From the NCBI GenBank assembly GCA_902790625.1, contig CADASP010000002.1:220909-284908 (forward strand): a DNA stretch of 64,000 nucleotides, read 5' to 3'. Position 1 is the stretch's first letter. Every line of letters starts with the position of its first letter. Below, piece after piece: positions 17,693-25,823 of the stretch. The notes beneath the pieces are model-generated. The model had not been told where the DNA came from. It saw nothing but the letters and a program-made list of their open reading frames with translations, and made no database searches. Both the position numbers and the translations under genes were made by a program. Source of the stretch: an uncultured Prevotellaceae bacterium (GTDB lineage: Bacteria; Bacteroidota; Bacteroidia; Bacteroidales; Bacteroidaceae).

Positions 17693-19282
17693 ATGAAAAA
17701 GAATATAATTAGCAAGTTTATCATGGCCGGGGTGGCAGTGCTGACGCTCGCTGCCTGCGGTGAGCCCGACAACGAGATCACCAGCATCAACTACGGCCGT
17801 AACTTCTCGCCCACCGACATGAAAGCCAGCGTGCGCAATCGCACCAACGTGGAACTGTCGTGGACCGTGCTGCCGGGCATCACCACCTACAACGTCGAGG
17901 TGTTCGCCAACGACAGCCTTACTTTCAGCGGAAGCCCCGTACAGTCGTTCACCGTAGGCCCCGACCAGGTGCCCGTCACCATCAAGGGACTGGAGGGCGA
18001 GACCGCCTACTCCTTCCGCGTTCAAGCACTCGACGGCAACGAGAGCCGCAATTCCAAGTGGAGCACGGCCTACGCCAAGACCGATTCTGAACAAATCCTG
18101 AAGGCTGTGGCCGAGGAAGACATCAAGGGAACATCCGTCACCCTGCGCTGGCCTGCCGGCGAGGAAGCTGCCAAGATTACCCTCAACCCCGGCAACATCG
18201 AATACAACATCACCCCTGCCGACATCGCAGCCGGAGCAGCCACTATCACAGGCCTGACACCTGAGACCGACTACACCGCCGTGATGACACGTGCCAGCGG
18301 CAAGACGCGCGGCAAGATTAGCTTCAAGACTGGCATCGACCTCGCCGACACCGACATCCTGGTGAAGGCTGGTGAGGACATCGCCACCGCTGTGGCTAAT
18401 GCCCCCGAGGGCTTCCGCCTCATCTTGGAGCCTGGTGAATATGGTGTGACGAAGGGCGGCGACGAGCCGGCCGACTTCGGTGGAGCACTGAAAATCACCA
18501 AGAAGATTGCCATCAAGGGACTGCGCCAGAACGAGCATCCCGTCATCAAGGGACGCGTGGAAGTACAGGCAGACCTCGACATCGACCAGGTTAGCTTCGA
18601 CGGAACGGGCACCGATGGCGGACAGTGCTTCAACTTCAATGGCGAGACCAACCTCGACCACCTGAACATCACGAACAGTGAAATCAGCAACTACACCAAG
18701 GGATTCTTCTACCTGAACGTGGCCATCGTCGTCAACACCATCAACATCGACAACTGCGTCATCAGCAACATCGAGTGCTCGGGCGGCGACTTCTTCGATA
18801 GCCGTAAGGGTGGCTACAACACCTTCAACCTGAAGAACAGCACCATCTACGAGTGTGCCAAGGAGCGCGACATCTTCCGCATGGACGACGCTTCCGAGGC
18901 TGTCAGCGCTACGCCCGTCATCACAGTCGACCAAAACACGTTCTACAACGTGGGTAGCGGCGGTGCCAACTATCGCGTGTTCTACATCCGCTTCGTAGGC
19001 AACAAGATCACCTACACCAACAACATCATGGTGGGCACCAACTACAAGCGCGGCTTTGCCAACCAGAGCAAGACCGACCAGGAGCCTACGCTCGAGAACA
19101 ACGTCTACTTCAACACCGAGAACCTCATCGAAGCTGGTGCCACTGCCGACGCCTCCATCTCCTGGTTCGACGAAAAGGGAAAGAATCTCGACCCGCAGTT
19201 CAAGGATGCCGCCAAGGGCGACTTCACTGTGCAGAACGACAACGTGAAGGACACCAAGGCCGGCGCTCCCCGCTGGATGTAA
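17693..19282 (+). CDS. DUF4957/DUF5123-like surface lipoprotein with Fn3 and beta-helix regions
   Basis: 529 residues from ATG 17693 (MKKNIISKFIMAGVAVLTLA, lipobox LAAC). Two fibronectin-III-like domains come first, about 35-120 (VELSWTVLPGITTYNVEVF) and 125-205 (VTLRWPAGEEAAKITL). A right-handed parallel beta-helix follows, about 215-500, with ladder-like repeats (LNITNSEISNYTKGFFYL, VNTINIDNCVISNIE). Such proteins sit after SusCD in loci for pectin-like polysaccharides, where they probably bind glycan at the surface. No lyase or hydrolase residues can be assigned by eye, so catalytic activity is uncertain. A terminator-like hairpin follows. Confidence 0.85.
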   Translation: MKKNIISKFIMAGVAVLTLAACGEPDNEITSINYGRNFSPTDMKASVRNRTNVELSWTVLPGITTYNVEVFANDSLTFSGSPVQSFTVGPDQVPVTIKGLEGETAYSFRVQALDGNESRNSKWSTAYAKTDSEQILKAVAEEDIKGTSVTLRWPAGEEAAKITLNPGNIEYNITPADIAAGAATITGLTPETDYTAVMTRASGKTRGKISFKTGIDLADTDILVKAGEDIATAVANAPEGFRLILEPGEYGVTKGGDEPADFGGALKITKKIAIKGLRQNEHPVIKGRVEVQADLDIDQVSFDGTGTDGGQCFNFNGETNLDHLNITNSEISNYTKGFFYLNVAIVVNTINIDNCVISNIECSGGDFFDSRKGGYNTFNLKNSTIYECAKERDIFRMDDASEAVSATPVITVDQNTFYNVGSGGANYRVFYIRFVGNKITYTNNIMVGTNYKRGFANQSKTDQEPTLENNVYFNTENLIEAGATADASISWFDEKGKNLDPQFKDAAKGDFTVQNDNVKDTKAGAPRWM

Positions 19283-19304
19283 CAAGCTGAACACAATCTC
19301 TTCG

Positions 19305-19349
19305 GAAGACACGGGAAATCAAGCGTTCCCGTGTCTTCTGCTTTTGCCC
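19305..19349 (+). terminator. Hairpin terminator of the susCD operon
   Basis: GAAGACACGGGAA (19305-19317) pairs with TTCCCGTGTCTTC (19326-19338) around an 8-base loop, followed by TGCTTTTGCC. It lies about 20 bases after the stop of the last gene. Confidence 0.75.
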
Positions 19350-19355
19350 CACAGT

Positions 19356-19553
19356 TTACTCGGATAGCAATTCTTTTATCACCAAGTCTTTGTTTGTTAC
19401 GAATGCCAACATATCACGAAAGATATAACAATCATTGTACGAGGTACTATTCAATACACCATTTTCTGCAACGTATATCTCCGCATCTGGATATGCGAGA
19501 ATTACGGGAGAGTGGGTTGAGATAATGATTTGTGACCCACGCTGGTATTGATA
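19356..19553 (-). pseudogene. C-terminal fossil of an AAA/ABC-type ATPase
   Basis: A minus-strand frame without a start codon runs from just after a TGA at 19556-19554 to a TAA at 19358-19356. It encodes about 65 residues, including RGSQIIISTHSPVILAYPDA and EIYVAENGVL. The first segment is the switch/H-loop region of small AAA (SMC-like) ATPases, and the remainder fits the tail of that family (FRDMLAFVTNKDLVIKELL). Walker A and B are absent. The 5' break lies directly against a GTGAGAAG repeat. I read it as the last remnant of a deleted gene. Confidence 0.7.
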
Positions 19554-19557
19554 TCAG

Positions 19558-19657
19558 TGAGAAGTAAGAAGTGAGAGGTGAGAAGTTTGGTTACAATTCA
19601 AGCAAAAATGCTGAAGGCAACCAAACTTCTCACCTCTCACTTCTCACCTCTTACTCC
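19558..19657. repeat. GTGAGAAG inverted repeat at the end of the GH127 gene
   Basis: The left arm 19558-19594 (GTGAGAAGTAAGAAGTGAGA, then AAGTTTGGTT) pairs with the right arm 19619-19657 (AACCAAACTTCTCACC, then CTTCTCACCTCTTACTCC) around about 24 bases. The right arm contains the TAA stop of the GH127 gene. It may act as a terminator between two converging units. Confidence 0.85.
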
Positions 19658-21741
19658 TCACAATCGGGGGTGGTAGCGTTGATGTCGGCACGGGGAAAGG
19701 CTGACATGCGCAGACGGGCGGCTCCCATGGGAACCAGACGGATGGTCTCCACCTCGGTGGCGCGGGGCACGAAACGGGTGGGCAGCACATCGGTCATGCC
19801 CGTAGCGTCGAAGCCCCAGGCAGGAATCTTTCGGCCTTTGGCTGTAAACTCTAAGGGCACCGACTCCAAGGTGAAAGGATAGTTGTCGGCAGGCCATGGC
19901 TTACGGCTCACGGTGATGTCAAGGGGAAGGTTTTGGTCGTCCACGCTCAGGGCATAGTTCCATGGGGAATCAGCAAACAGCTCGTAGGCGGGCCATCGGC
20001 TCTTGTCGACGCTCTCCTGCCAGTGAGAGTCGTCCTGCACTATCTCGGGGTCGCTGCTGTCGCGCTGCTTCAGACGTTCCTCGATGCGCAGCGAGAGGGT
20101 CAGCGGACCATAGTTCACGCTGATGCTCCCTTTGTTTTGAGGCCATACGTCGGTGGTGATGGCCATGGGCAACGTGAGCACGACCTGGTCGCCGTCGGTC
20201 CATTCCCGTTGAACTTTATAATAGGCAGCCCTACCCTGCCTTAATGCCCCCGAAGGAACTACAGGCTGGCCATTGATGCTGAGGATGGAAGCCCCTGAAG
20301 CCCATGCAGGAATTCTCAGATAGAGCGGGAAGCTGACGGGCAGGTCTGTATGAATGGTCATTCGGATTTCCTCCTCAAAGGGATAGTGGGTGTCTACCGT
20401 CATGCGCACGGTCTGACCATCGGCCACCTGTGACGTGGTCTCGTTGGCGGCATAGAGCATAGCGCAAAGGCCTCCGTCGCTGGTGCCCATGACCAGATGC
20501 TCGGTGAAGTAAGGCCAGCCCATGCCGTGGTTGTGCTGACAGCAGCGGCTGCTGAAGGGACTCATGGAGAGCATGCCGCGCAGACTGTTGTCGATGCTGG
20601 GCGCATGGTTCTTGCCATCGCTGATGGCCATGTTGGGCGAGGTGATGTAGCGCAGGGCACGCATATCACTGGTCATGGCTGCGGGCAGGGTGTTGAAAGC
20701 CACTTGTTCGCAGTGGTCGGCCCAGAAGGGGTCGCCCGTGATGCCCATCATCAGCTCGTCGCTGGCCATCTGCTCCACCACGGCACAGGTCTCGGTTCCC
20801 TGTCGTGGGTCGATATATCCCTGCCGCGCATTCTCGTCGGCCCCGTACATGCCACCCGGCACCTGTCCGTAGCGCTGGCGCATGGTGTGGTGGTTGTCGT
20901 AGGCAGCCTGCAGCATCCGCTCATCGCCATTCAGCACATAGTACGTCGCAGGTTCGCGAAATCCCTGCGCCACATTCACGCCGTGCCAGTTGGGCAGGTC
21001 GTCCTTCATGGTCCAGTCCACTCCGCCACGGTGCAACTTATCGATGAGTGGCAGGATAGCCTCATCGCCCGTATGGTTGTAGAGCCACACCACGCTCCAC
21101 TCGTTGTCGCCGCCTCTCTTCGACTGCCATAGCCCTTTCAGGAAATGGTCGTCGGCAATGGTCAGCTCCCATTTGAAATAGTTTGTCATGGCTGTCAGCA
21201 CCCGCTCGTCGGCTGTCGCCTCATAGTAGGTTTGCAAAGCCCATAGCATAGGCATCTTCGCCCATAGGTCGGGTGTGTTGGGGTCGCCGTCGGTGCCGCT
21301 GGGCCCCAGCTCGCCGTTGGCTTTCAGGTGTGTCAGCACCGCCTCGAACCACACCTCGGCCTCCTGCTTCATCTCCTCATCGTCCAAGATATAGGCCAGC
21401 GATGAGTAGCCGCGCAACCAGTAAGGCACCTCTTCCCAACCGTGGTCGCCCCTGTCGCTGAGCCACTGGTTGCTGCGCTTGTCGAGCCATGCGCTCACCG
21501 TGCCTAATTGTCCGTTCAGGCCCGAGCGCTGGCGGTGGAGTATCTCGCGCAGCCAACCTCGCGGCTGCACCCGTCCCACAGGCAGTTTCCTCAGATAGCC
21601 GCCATGCAGCGGAGCACGATAACCGCCCGATGCGGTCATGTCGGGGCTCTCCACAATGCTCACCATTGTTTCCTGAGCTTGCACGCCCATCGTGGCAAAG
21701 AGGCCAAGAGCCATCATCCCAAAGAGTTTGCTTACTTGCAT
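19651..21741 (-). CDS. GH127 beta-L-arabinofuranosidase (DUF1680 family)
   Basis: 696 residues with an N-terminal signal peptide (MQVSKLFGMMALGLFATMGV QAQ). Members release beta-L-arabinofuranose from plant glycoproteins and related glycans. An alpha/alpha barrel (about 60-420) precedes beta-sandwich domains. The zinc/cysteine catalytic set of the characterised bifidobacterial enzyme HypBA1 can be placed here as Glu317 and Cys319 (GTETCAVVEQM) with Cys400-Cys401 (SSRCCQHNHG), one of which would be the nucleophile. The gene lies 7 bases after its upstream partner and points towards the susCD operon. GH146 is an alternative family assignment. Confidence 0.9.
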   Translation of the reverse strand: MQVSKLFGMMALGLFATMGVQAQETMVSIVESPDMTASGGYRAPLHGGYLRKLPVGRVQPRGWLREILHRQRSGLNGQLGTVSAWLDKRSNQWLSDRGDHGWEEVPYWLRGYSSLAYILDDEEMKQEAEVWFEAVLTHLKANGELGPSGTDGDPNTPDLWAKMPMLWALQTYYEATADERVLTAMTNYFKWELTIADDHFLKGLWQSKRGGDNEWSVVWLYNHTGDEAILPLIDKLHRGGVDWTMKDDLPNWHGVNVAQGFREPATYYVLNGDERMLQAAYDNHHTMRQRYGQVPGGMYGADENARQGYIDPRQGTETCAVVEQMASDELMMGITGDPFWADHCEQVAFNTLPAAMTSDMRALRYITSPNMAISDGKNHAPSIDNSLRGMLSMSPFSSRCCQHNHGMGWPYFTEHLVMGTSDGGLCAMLYAANETTSQVADGQTVRMTVDTHYPFEEEIRMTIHTDLPVSFPLYLRIPAWASGASILSINGQPVVPSGALRQGRAAYYKVQREWTDGDQVVLTLPMAITTDVWPQNKGSISVNYGPLTLSLRIEERLKQRDSSDPEIVQDDSHWQESVDKSRWPAYELFADSPWNYALSVDDQNLPLDITVSRKPWPADNYPFTLESVPLEFTAKGRKIPAWGFDATGMTDVLPTRFVPRATEVETIRLVPMGAARLRMSAFPRADINATTPDCEE

Positions 21742-21747
21742 CGTCTG

Positions 21748-22440
21748 TTACTTTTTGGTGAATTTCTTGTTTCTTACGATATAGACGCCAGAAGTATCCC
21801 TCTGCCGTATGCCTTTTAAGTCGTAGGCCGCCTCATCGCTGCCGTCGTCGGTAGCCCTGACGGAACGAATAGCGTCGGCATTTTCGGGGCGAGTCAGCGT
21901 CAGTCCCATGTCAATGTGTCCGCCACCAGCCCCCTGCATCAGCGAGACGGCCAGCACATTGTCGCCCTCGCGCAGCAGTGCCTTATGGCGCGGGGTGAAG
22001 GTGCGCGTGGCATAGTCGTTGTCGTTCCAGCCATTGTAGACCCACAGCAGCACGCCATTCAGGTAGAGGCGTGGATTCTCATCATAACTGCACGTCAGCG
22101 TCAAGGCGCTTTTGTCCAACATGGCCACATCGTCGGCTGATAGTGTGAAGTGCCGCCTGACGAGCAGCGGCTGCACCTCGCTGCCCCATGGCGTGATGCG
22201 GAAAGCGTCGGGCGAATTGCTCAGCGGCCCATAGCCCAAGACCCAGTCGCCCTCGTCAACACAGCGCCCCGCCCAGGACTTTGGTTCCAACCGTCCCAGC
22301 TCCTCATTACTGTTCAACAAATAATAAGCACACGGCCACGGCCCATCCTCCTTGGTGGATAGCAGTTGCAAGGTGGTGTTCTGGGCCTCGGCGGCAGTCA
22401 CGGCCAGCAACAAAAGTGCACAAATGATTATCCTTTTCAT
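21748..22440 (-). CDS. Secreted jelly-roll (galactose-binding-like) protein partnered with GH127
   Basis: 230 residues from MKRIIICALLLLAVTAAEAQ, a clear signal peptide, with no lipobox. The middle looks like a beta-sandwich of the GH2 sugar-binding or CBM type: WVLGYGPLS, then LTCSYDENPRLYLNGVLLWV and LLREGDNVLAVSLMQG. A short C-terminal piece (AAYDLKGIRQRDTSGVYIVR) resembles the secretion-type tails seen elsewhere in the window, ending NKKFTKK. It is the first gene of a two-gene unit with GH127 and has its own promoter. A glycan-binding helper or a separated accessory domain of the hydrolase is likely; no catalytic site is evident. Confidence 0.75.
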   Translation of the reverse strand: MKRIIICALLLLAVTAAEAQNTTLQLLSTKEDGPWPCAYYLLNSNEELGRLEPKSWAGRCVDEGDWVLGYGPLSNSPDAFRITPWGSEVQPLLVRRHFTLSADDVAMLDKSALTLTCSYDENPRLYLNGVLLWVYNGWNDNDYATRTFTPRHKALLREGDNVLAVSLMQGAGGGHIDMGLTLTRPENADAIRSVRATDDGSDEAAYDLKGIRQRDTSGVYIVRNKKFTKK

Positions 22441-22449
22441 TTTTTTCTG

Positions 22450-22482
22450 CAAAGTTATGGAATAAAATTGGCCACGCACAAA
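22450..22482 (-). promoter_or_regulatory. Promoter of the jelly-roll/GH127 unit
   Basis: On the minus strand TTTG (22482-22479), 21 bases, TAACTTTG (22457-22450), immediately upstream of the start at 22440. The leader would be very short. Confidence 0.75.
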
Positions 22483-22609
22483 ATAAACTGTTCAGATAAT
22501 GAAACTGTTCATTCAAAACGAGGAATAACAACATTTTTGGCATAGCCGCTGACAGTGTGCGCCGTTTTTGCCCTGTTTTTTCGCCCTCACTTGAAAAAAA
22601 AGGGAATAA

Positions 22610-22642
22610 TTGTGCGTAATTCAGAATTAATGCTTAACTTTG
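22610..22642 (+). promoter_or_regulatory. Promoter of the 22.7-kb OM barrel gene
   Basis: TAACTTTG at 22635-22642 with TTG at 22610-22612, a spacing of 22 bases. The start codon is 46 bases downstream. Confidence 0.65.
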
Positions 22643-22687
22643 CCCTGAAAAAAAGAAATGATAACATTTATTAAAAACAAAAACGCT

Positions 22688-23380
22688 ATGAAAAAGGTTT
22701 TTGCTCTGGCAGCAGCCGCCATGATGACTGCACTCTGCGTGAACGCGCAGACTCGTTTTGATTCAGGCACCTTCACCCTGCAACCCCGCTTGGGTGGAAC
22801 GGGTTCGATGTTCATCAACGCCCCCGACAGGACTATCAACGGCGAGAAAGTAGATGCTACTGCCGCTGGAGGCACTTTCACCGGACTCGACCTGGAGTAT
22901 TACCTCAGCGAGCGCATCGGCATCGCTGCCGGCGTCAACTACGCTGGCAGTGGCACAGGATGGGAGAACTTCGACTACAAAGGTGCCAGTGGCGCGAAGA
23001 TGGAAGTGAAGGAGATTGCTTGGAAGACCGAGTACATCAACATTCCGCTGACCCTCAACTGGTATGTGCTGAAAGGCTTTGCCCTCAAAACGGGCGTGCA
23101 GTTTGGCTTCCTCGTTTACGCCAAGGACTTCTCACTGACAGAGTACAGCACGGGCGACACGGACTTCACGCTGACGGAAGAGACCGACATCAAGGACGAC
23201 CTCAACAAATTCGACATCTCGATACCCATTGGTCTGAGCTACGAGTTCAAGTTCCCCATTGTCATCGACTTCCGCTTCAACATTGGCCTAAACAAGGTGA
23301 ACAAGAAAGCTACCTTCGACGGCAAGGACTACAAGAACATGCAGGCTGCCCTCACCTTCGGCTATAAGTTCAAGCTCTAA
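22688..23380 (+). CDS. Outer-membrane beta-barrel protein (porin-family, PF13568-like)
   Basis: 230 residues from ATG 22688 (MKKVFALAAAAMMTALCVNA, signal peptide). Short beta strands alternate hydrophobic and polar residues: FTLQPRLGGTGSMFI, LDLEYYLSERIGIAAGVNYA, YINIPLTLNWYVLKGFALKT. The last strand, ALTFGYKFKL, ends in a hydrophobic position, as expected for BAM-assembled barrels. It is monocistronic with its own promoter. Nothing nearby fixes the function. Confidence 0.85.
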   Translation: MKKVFALAAAAMMTALCVNAQTRFDSGTFTLQPRLGGTGSMFINAPDRTINGEKVDATAAGGTFTGLDLEYYLSERIGIAAGVNYAGSGTGWENFDYKGASGAKMEVKEIAWKTEYINIPLTLNWYVLKGFALKTGVQFGFLVYAKDFSLTEYSTGDTDFTLTEETDIKDDLNKFDISIPIGLSYEFKFPIVIDFRFNIGLNKVNKKATFDGKDYKNMQAALTFGYKFKL

Positions 23381-23394
23381 ACTGTATTAGATTA

Positions 23395-23600
23395 TAACAA
23401 CGAATTTCACTTCGCAAGGGATGGTCGCGTGAAACAACGAATTAAACGATTTTCACGAATTACACTAATTAAACAGATTTCACTGACCATCACTATTTCA
23501 CTGATTGTTCTTGATGTCGAGGATAATCATATCGTTCAACATGGGAGCGCGTGCGTCCTTGCCCAACATTGATGCGGGCAGGGATGCACGCGCTCCCCAA
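23395..23600. repeat. ACGAATT short repeats and a GGGAGCGCGTGC hairpin
   Basis: Bases 23399-23475 carry AACGAATT/CACGAATTACACTAATT units like those at 9593-9666. Bases 23543-23598 form an inverted repeat, GGGAGCGCGTGCGTCC against GGGATGCACGCGCTCCC, which may terminate transcription from the barrel gene. No gene is seen in this 270-base spacer. Confidence 0.75.
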
Positions 23601-23651
23601 TAAACAGCATGAATAATACCATCCTATGATGGGATGTCATCAAAAAGAAAC

Positions 23652-25064
23652 ATGAGACAGCAATTGATTGGAATGCTTGCCGCCATCCTGACACTCAGCG
23701 GCACCAGCGCACAAGCGCAGAGACAACGCAGCGACGAATTCCACGCCAAGTATGAACTGAAAGAGGTGGTGGTGATGAGCCGCCACAACATCCGCTCACC
23801 CCTGACGTCGGGCGGCGCAGCCTATCAGCGTGTCACGCCGCATAGCTGGTTCCAGTGGTCGTCGCCCAGCAGCCAGCTGTCGTCGCGTGGCGGCGTGCTC
23901 GAGACAGAGATGGGACAGTTCTTCCGCAAGTGGGTGGTCAGCGAGGGGCTGCTGCCCGATAACTACCGCCCCGAGGGCGACGAGGTGCTGTTCTATGCCA
24001 ACTCGCGCCAGCGCACCTTTGCCACGGCCAAGTATTTCTCGGCTGGATTCCTGCCCTTCGCCAACGTGGAGATTACCCACAAGTACGAGGAGGACAAGAT
24101 GGACCCCGTCTTCACGCCTCAGTTTACGAAGATGAACGACACCTATCGCCAGCAGGTGTTGGCCGAGATTCAGGCCATGAACGGTGGCCCACAGGCATGG
24201 ATGGCCGCTCAGCAGCCCACCCTCGACCTGATGGAGGAGGTGCTCGACATGGCCCATTCGCCCGCCGCCCTGCAGGGCGACACCACCCACTTCTGGTATG
24301 ACGACGTGCAGTTCAAGATTGAGAAGGGCAGCGAGCCCAAGATGAGTGGCGGCTATACCCTGGCCAACAGTGTGGCCGACGCCCTGGTGCTGCAGTGCTA
24401 CGAATCGGAGAGCATGACGGCCTTCGGCCATGAACTGACCAGGGAGCAGTGGCGGGCCATCTGCCAAGTGAAGGTGGTTTACGATGCCCTGCTCTTCACC
24501 GCCCATGTAGCCGCCGTCAACCTGGCCCATCCGCTGGTGAGCCGCATCCGCGAGGAGCTGCAGCGCAACGACCGCAAGTTCATGTTCCTTTGTGGCCACG
24601 ACTCCAACCTGTGCAGCATCGCGGCAGCACTCGGCATCGAGTTCCCCGAAGCCGAGGGCGCACTGGAGCTGCACACACCCATCGGCTCCAAGCTGGTGTT
24701 CGAGAAGTGGAGCGACGGCTCTGAGGATTATGTGGCCATCAACTTGGTCTATCAGGCCATCGACCAGCTGCAGGGTCGCACCCTGCTCTCGCTCGACGAG
24801 CCGCCGATGGTGATGCCTATCACGGTGAAAGGACTCACCGCCAACAGCGACGGTCTTTACAGCTGGGCCGACCTCGACGCCCGCTTTGCTGAGGCGATGG
24901 CCGAGTACGAGGCTATTGACGACGTGACGACCGATGCTGAGGCCGCCCCACTGTCAGAACCTACCCAGCCCGCCGCCATCTATAACCTGCAAGGCCAGCG
25001 ACTCGACGTCCCCCAACATGGTGTCAACATCATCGGTGGAAAGAGTGTAAGAGTGGAGAGGTGA
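23652..25064 (+). CDS. Histidine acid phosphatase-like secreted protein with secretion-type C-terminus
   Basis: 470 residues from MRQQLIGMLAAILTLSGTSA (an ATG six codons earlier is an alternative start). Histidine phosphatases of clade 2 hydrolyse phosphomonoesters such as phytate or sugar phosphates in the envelope. The active-site motif is RHNIRSP at 44-50, with Asn where RHGxRxP has Gly. The C-terminal catalytic pair is GHDSN at 315-319. The last 35 residues (AAIYNLQGQRLDVPQHGV, then NIIGGKSVR) look like a type IX-type sorting signal. The TGA stop lies inside a GTGAGAGG array. Confidence 0.88.
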   Translation: MRQQLIGMLAAILTLSGTSAQAQRQRSDEFHAKYELKEVVVMSRHNIRSPLTSGGAAYQRVTPHSWFQWSSPSSQLSSRGGVLETEMGQFFRKWVVSEGLLPDNYRPEGDEVLFYANSRQRTFATAKYFSAGFLPFANVEITHKYEEDKMDPVFTPQFTKMNDTYRQQVLAEIQAMNGGPQAWMAAQQPTLDLMEEVLDMAHSPAALQGDTTHFWYDDVQFKIEKGSEPKMSGGYTLANSVADALVLQCYESESMTAFGHELTREQWRAICQVKVVYDALLFTAHVAAVNLAHPLVSRIREELQRNDRKFMFLCGHDSNLCSIAAALGIEFPEAEGALELHTPIGSKLVFEKWSDGSEDYVAINLVYQAIDQLQGRTLLSLDEPPMVMPITVKGLTANSDGLYSWADLDARFAEAMAEYEAIDDVTTDAEAAPLSEPTQPAAIYNLQGQRLDVPQHGVNIIGGKSVRVER

Positions 25065-25291
25065 GGGGTGAGAGGTGAGAGGTGAGGGGTGAGAGGTGAG
25101 AGGATACCTCTTCCGCTTCATTTTTCATCATTCTCATCTGGGCGTGCAAACTATTCTCTCACCCTCACCTCTCGCCACTCACCACTCACCACTCACCTCT
25201 CACCACTCACCACTCACCACTCACTTCTCACCACTCACCACTCACTTCTCACCACTCACCACTCACTTCTCACCACTCACCACTCACCACT
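25050..25291. repeat. GTGAGAGG / CTCACCACTCA arrays in opposite orientation
   Basis: Bases 25050-25102 are GAGAGGTGAGGGGTGAGAGG-like units. Bases 25156-25291 are tandem CTCACCACTCACCACTCACT units, some ending in TTCTCACC. The two arrays are complementary and flank a 50-base AT-richer core, so a large hairpin can form between the phosphatase gene and luxS. The array ends about 17 bases before the luxS start. Confidence 0.9.
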
Positions 25292-25307
25292 ATAAAAGAA
25301 AAGACGT

Positions 25308-25802
25308 ATGGAAGTAATTCAGAGTTTCACCATCGACCACACCCACCTGAAGCCGGGTATCTATGTGTCGCGCCAAGACAAGGGGTTCACCACCTTCGAC
25401 CTGCGCATCACTGAACCTAACGCCGAGCCAGCCGTGGCCCCGTCGGCCATGCACAGTCTGGAGCATCTGATGGCCACCTGGTTTCGCAACAGCGAGGCGA
25501 AGGAGGATGTGGTGTATGTGGGTCCCATGGGGTGCCTCACGGGAATGTATATCATCATGACGGGCGACTACAGCGTCGACGACATGCGCCGCCTCACCAT
25601 CGAGTGCCTCCAGTGGATTCTCACCCAGACGGAGGTGCCAGCCGCCAGTCCCGAGTCGTGTGGCAACTACCTGCTCCACGACCTGCCGATGTGTCATTGG
25701 GAGAGTGCCCGCTACCTCGACCGCCTGAAGAATGATTTCCACTGCGAGTACACCAAGCTACGCATCACCCTCGCCGACGGCAAGACATTTGCCGACGCAT
25801 AG
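25308..25802 (+). CDS. luxS: S-ribosylhomocysteine lyase (LuxS)
   Basis: Cleaves S-ribosylhomocysteine to homocysteine and the AI-2 precursor DPD in the activated methyl cycle. The length of 164 residues is standard. Metal ligands are visible in HSLEH (His49 and His53, with Glu52) and in ESCGNY (Cys118). The catalytic Cys corresponds to Cys76 in GPMGCLTG. The start follows an AAAAGAAAAGACGT leader. It is immediately preceded by the CTCACC array and followed after 21 bases by the DUF4421 gene, so those two may be co-transcribed. Confidence 0.97.
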   Translation: MEVIQSFTIDHTHLKPGIYVSRQDKGFTTFDLRITEPNAEPAVAPSAMHSLEHLMATWFRNSEAKEDVVYVGPMGCLTGMYIIMTGDYSVDDMRRLTIECLQWILTQTEVPAASPESCGNYLLHDLPMCHWESARYLDRLKNDFHCEYTKLRITLADGKTFADA

Positions 25803-25823
25803 CCACGAGCCACTGCCCAGCGC

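Noticed and set aside
17576..19312. 578-codon minus-strand frame opposite the DUF4957-like gene
   Set aside because: Val/Gly/Asp-rich shadow; the plus strand has a lipobox, Fn3-like and beta-helix repeats.
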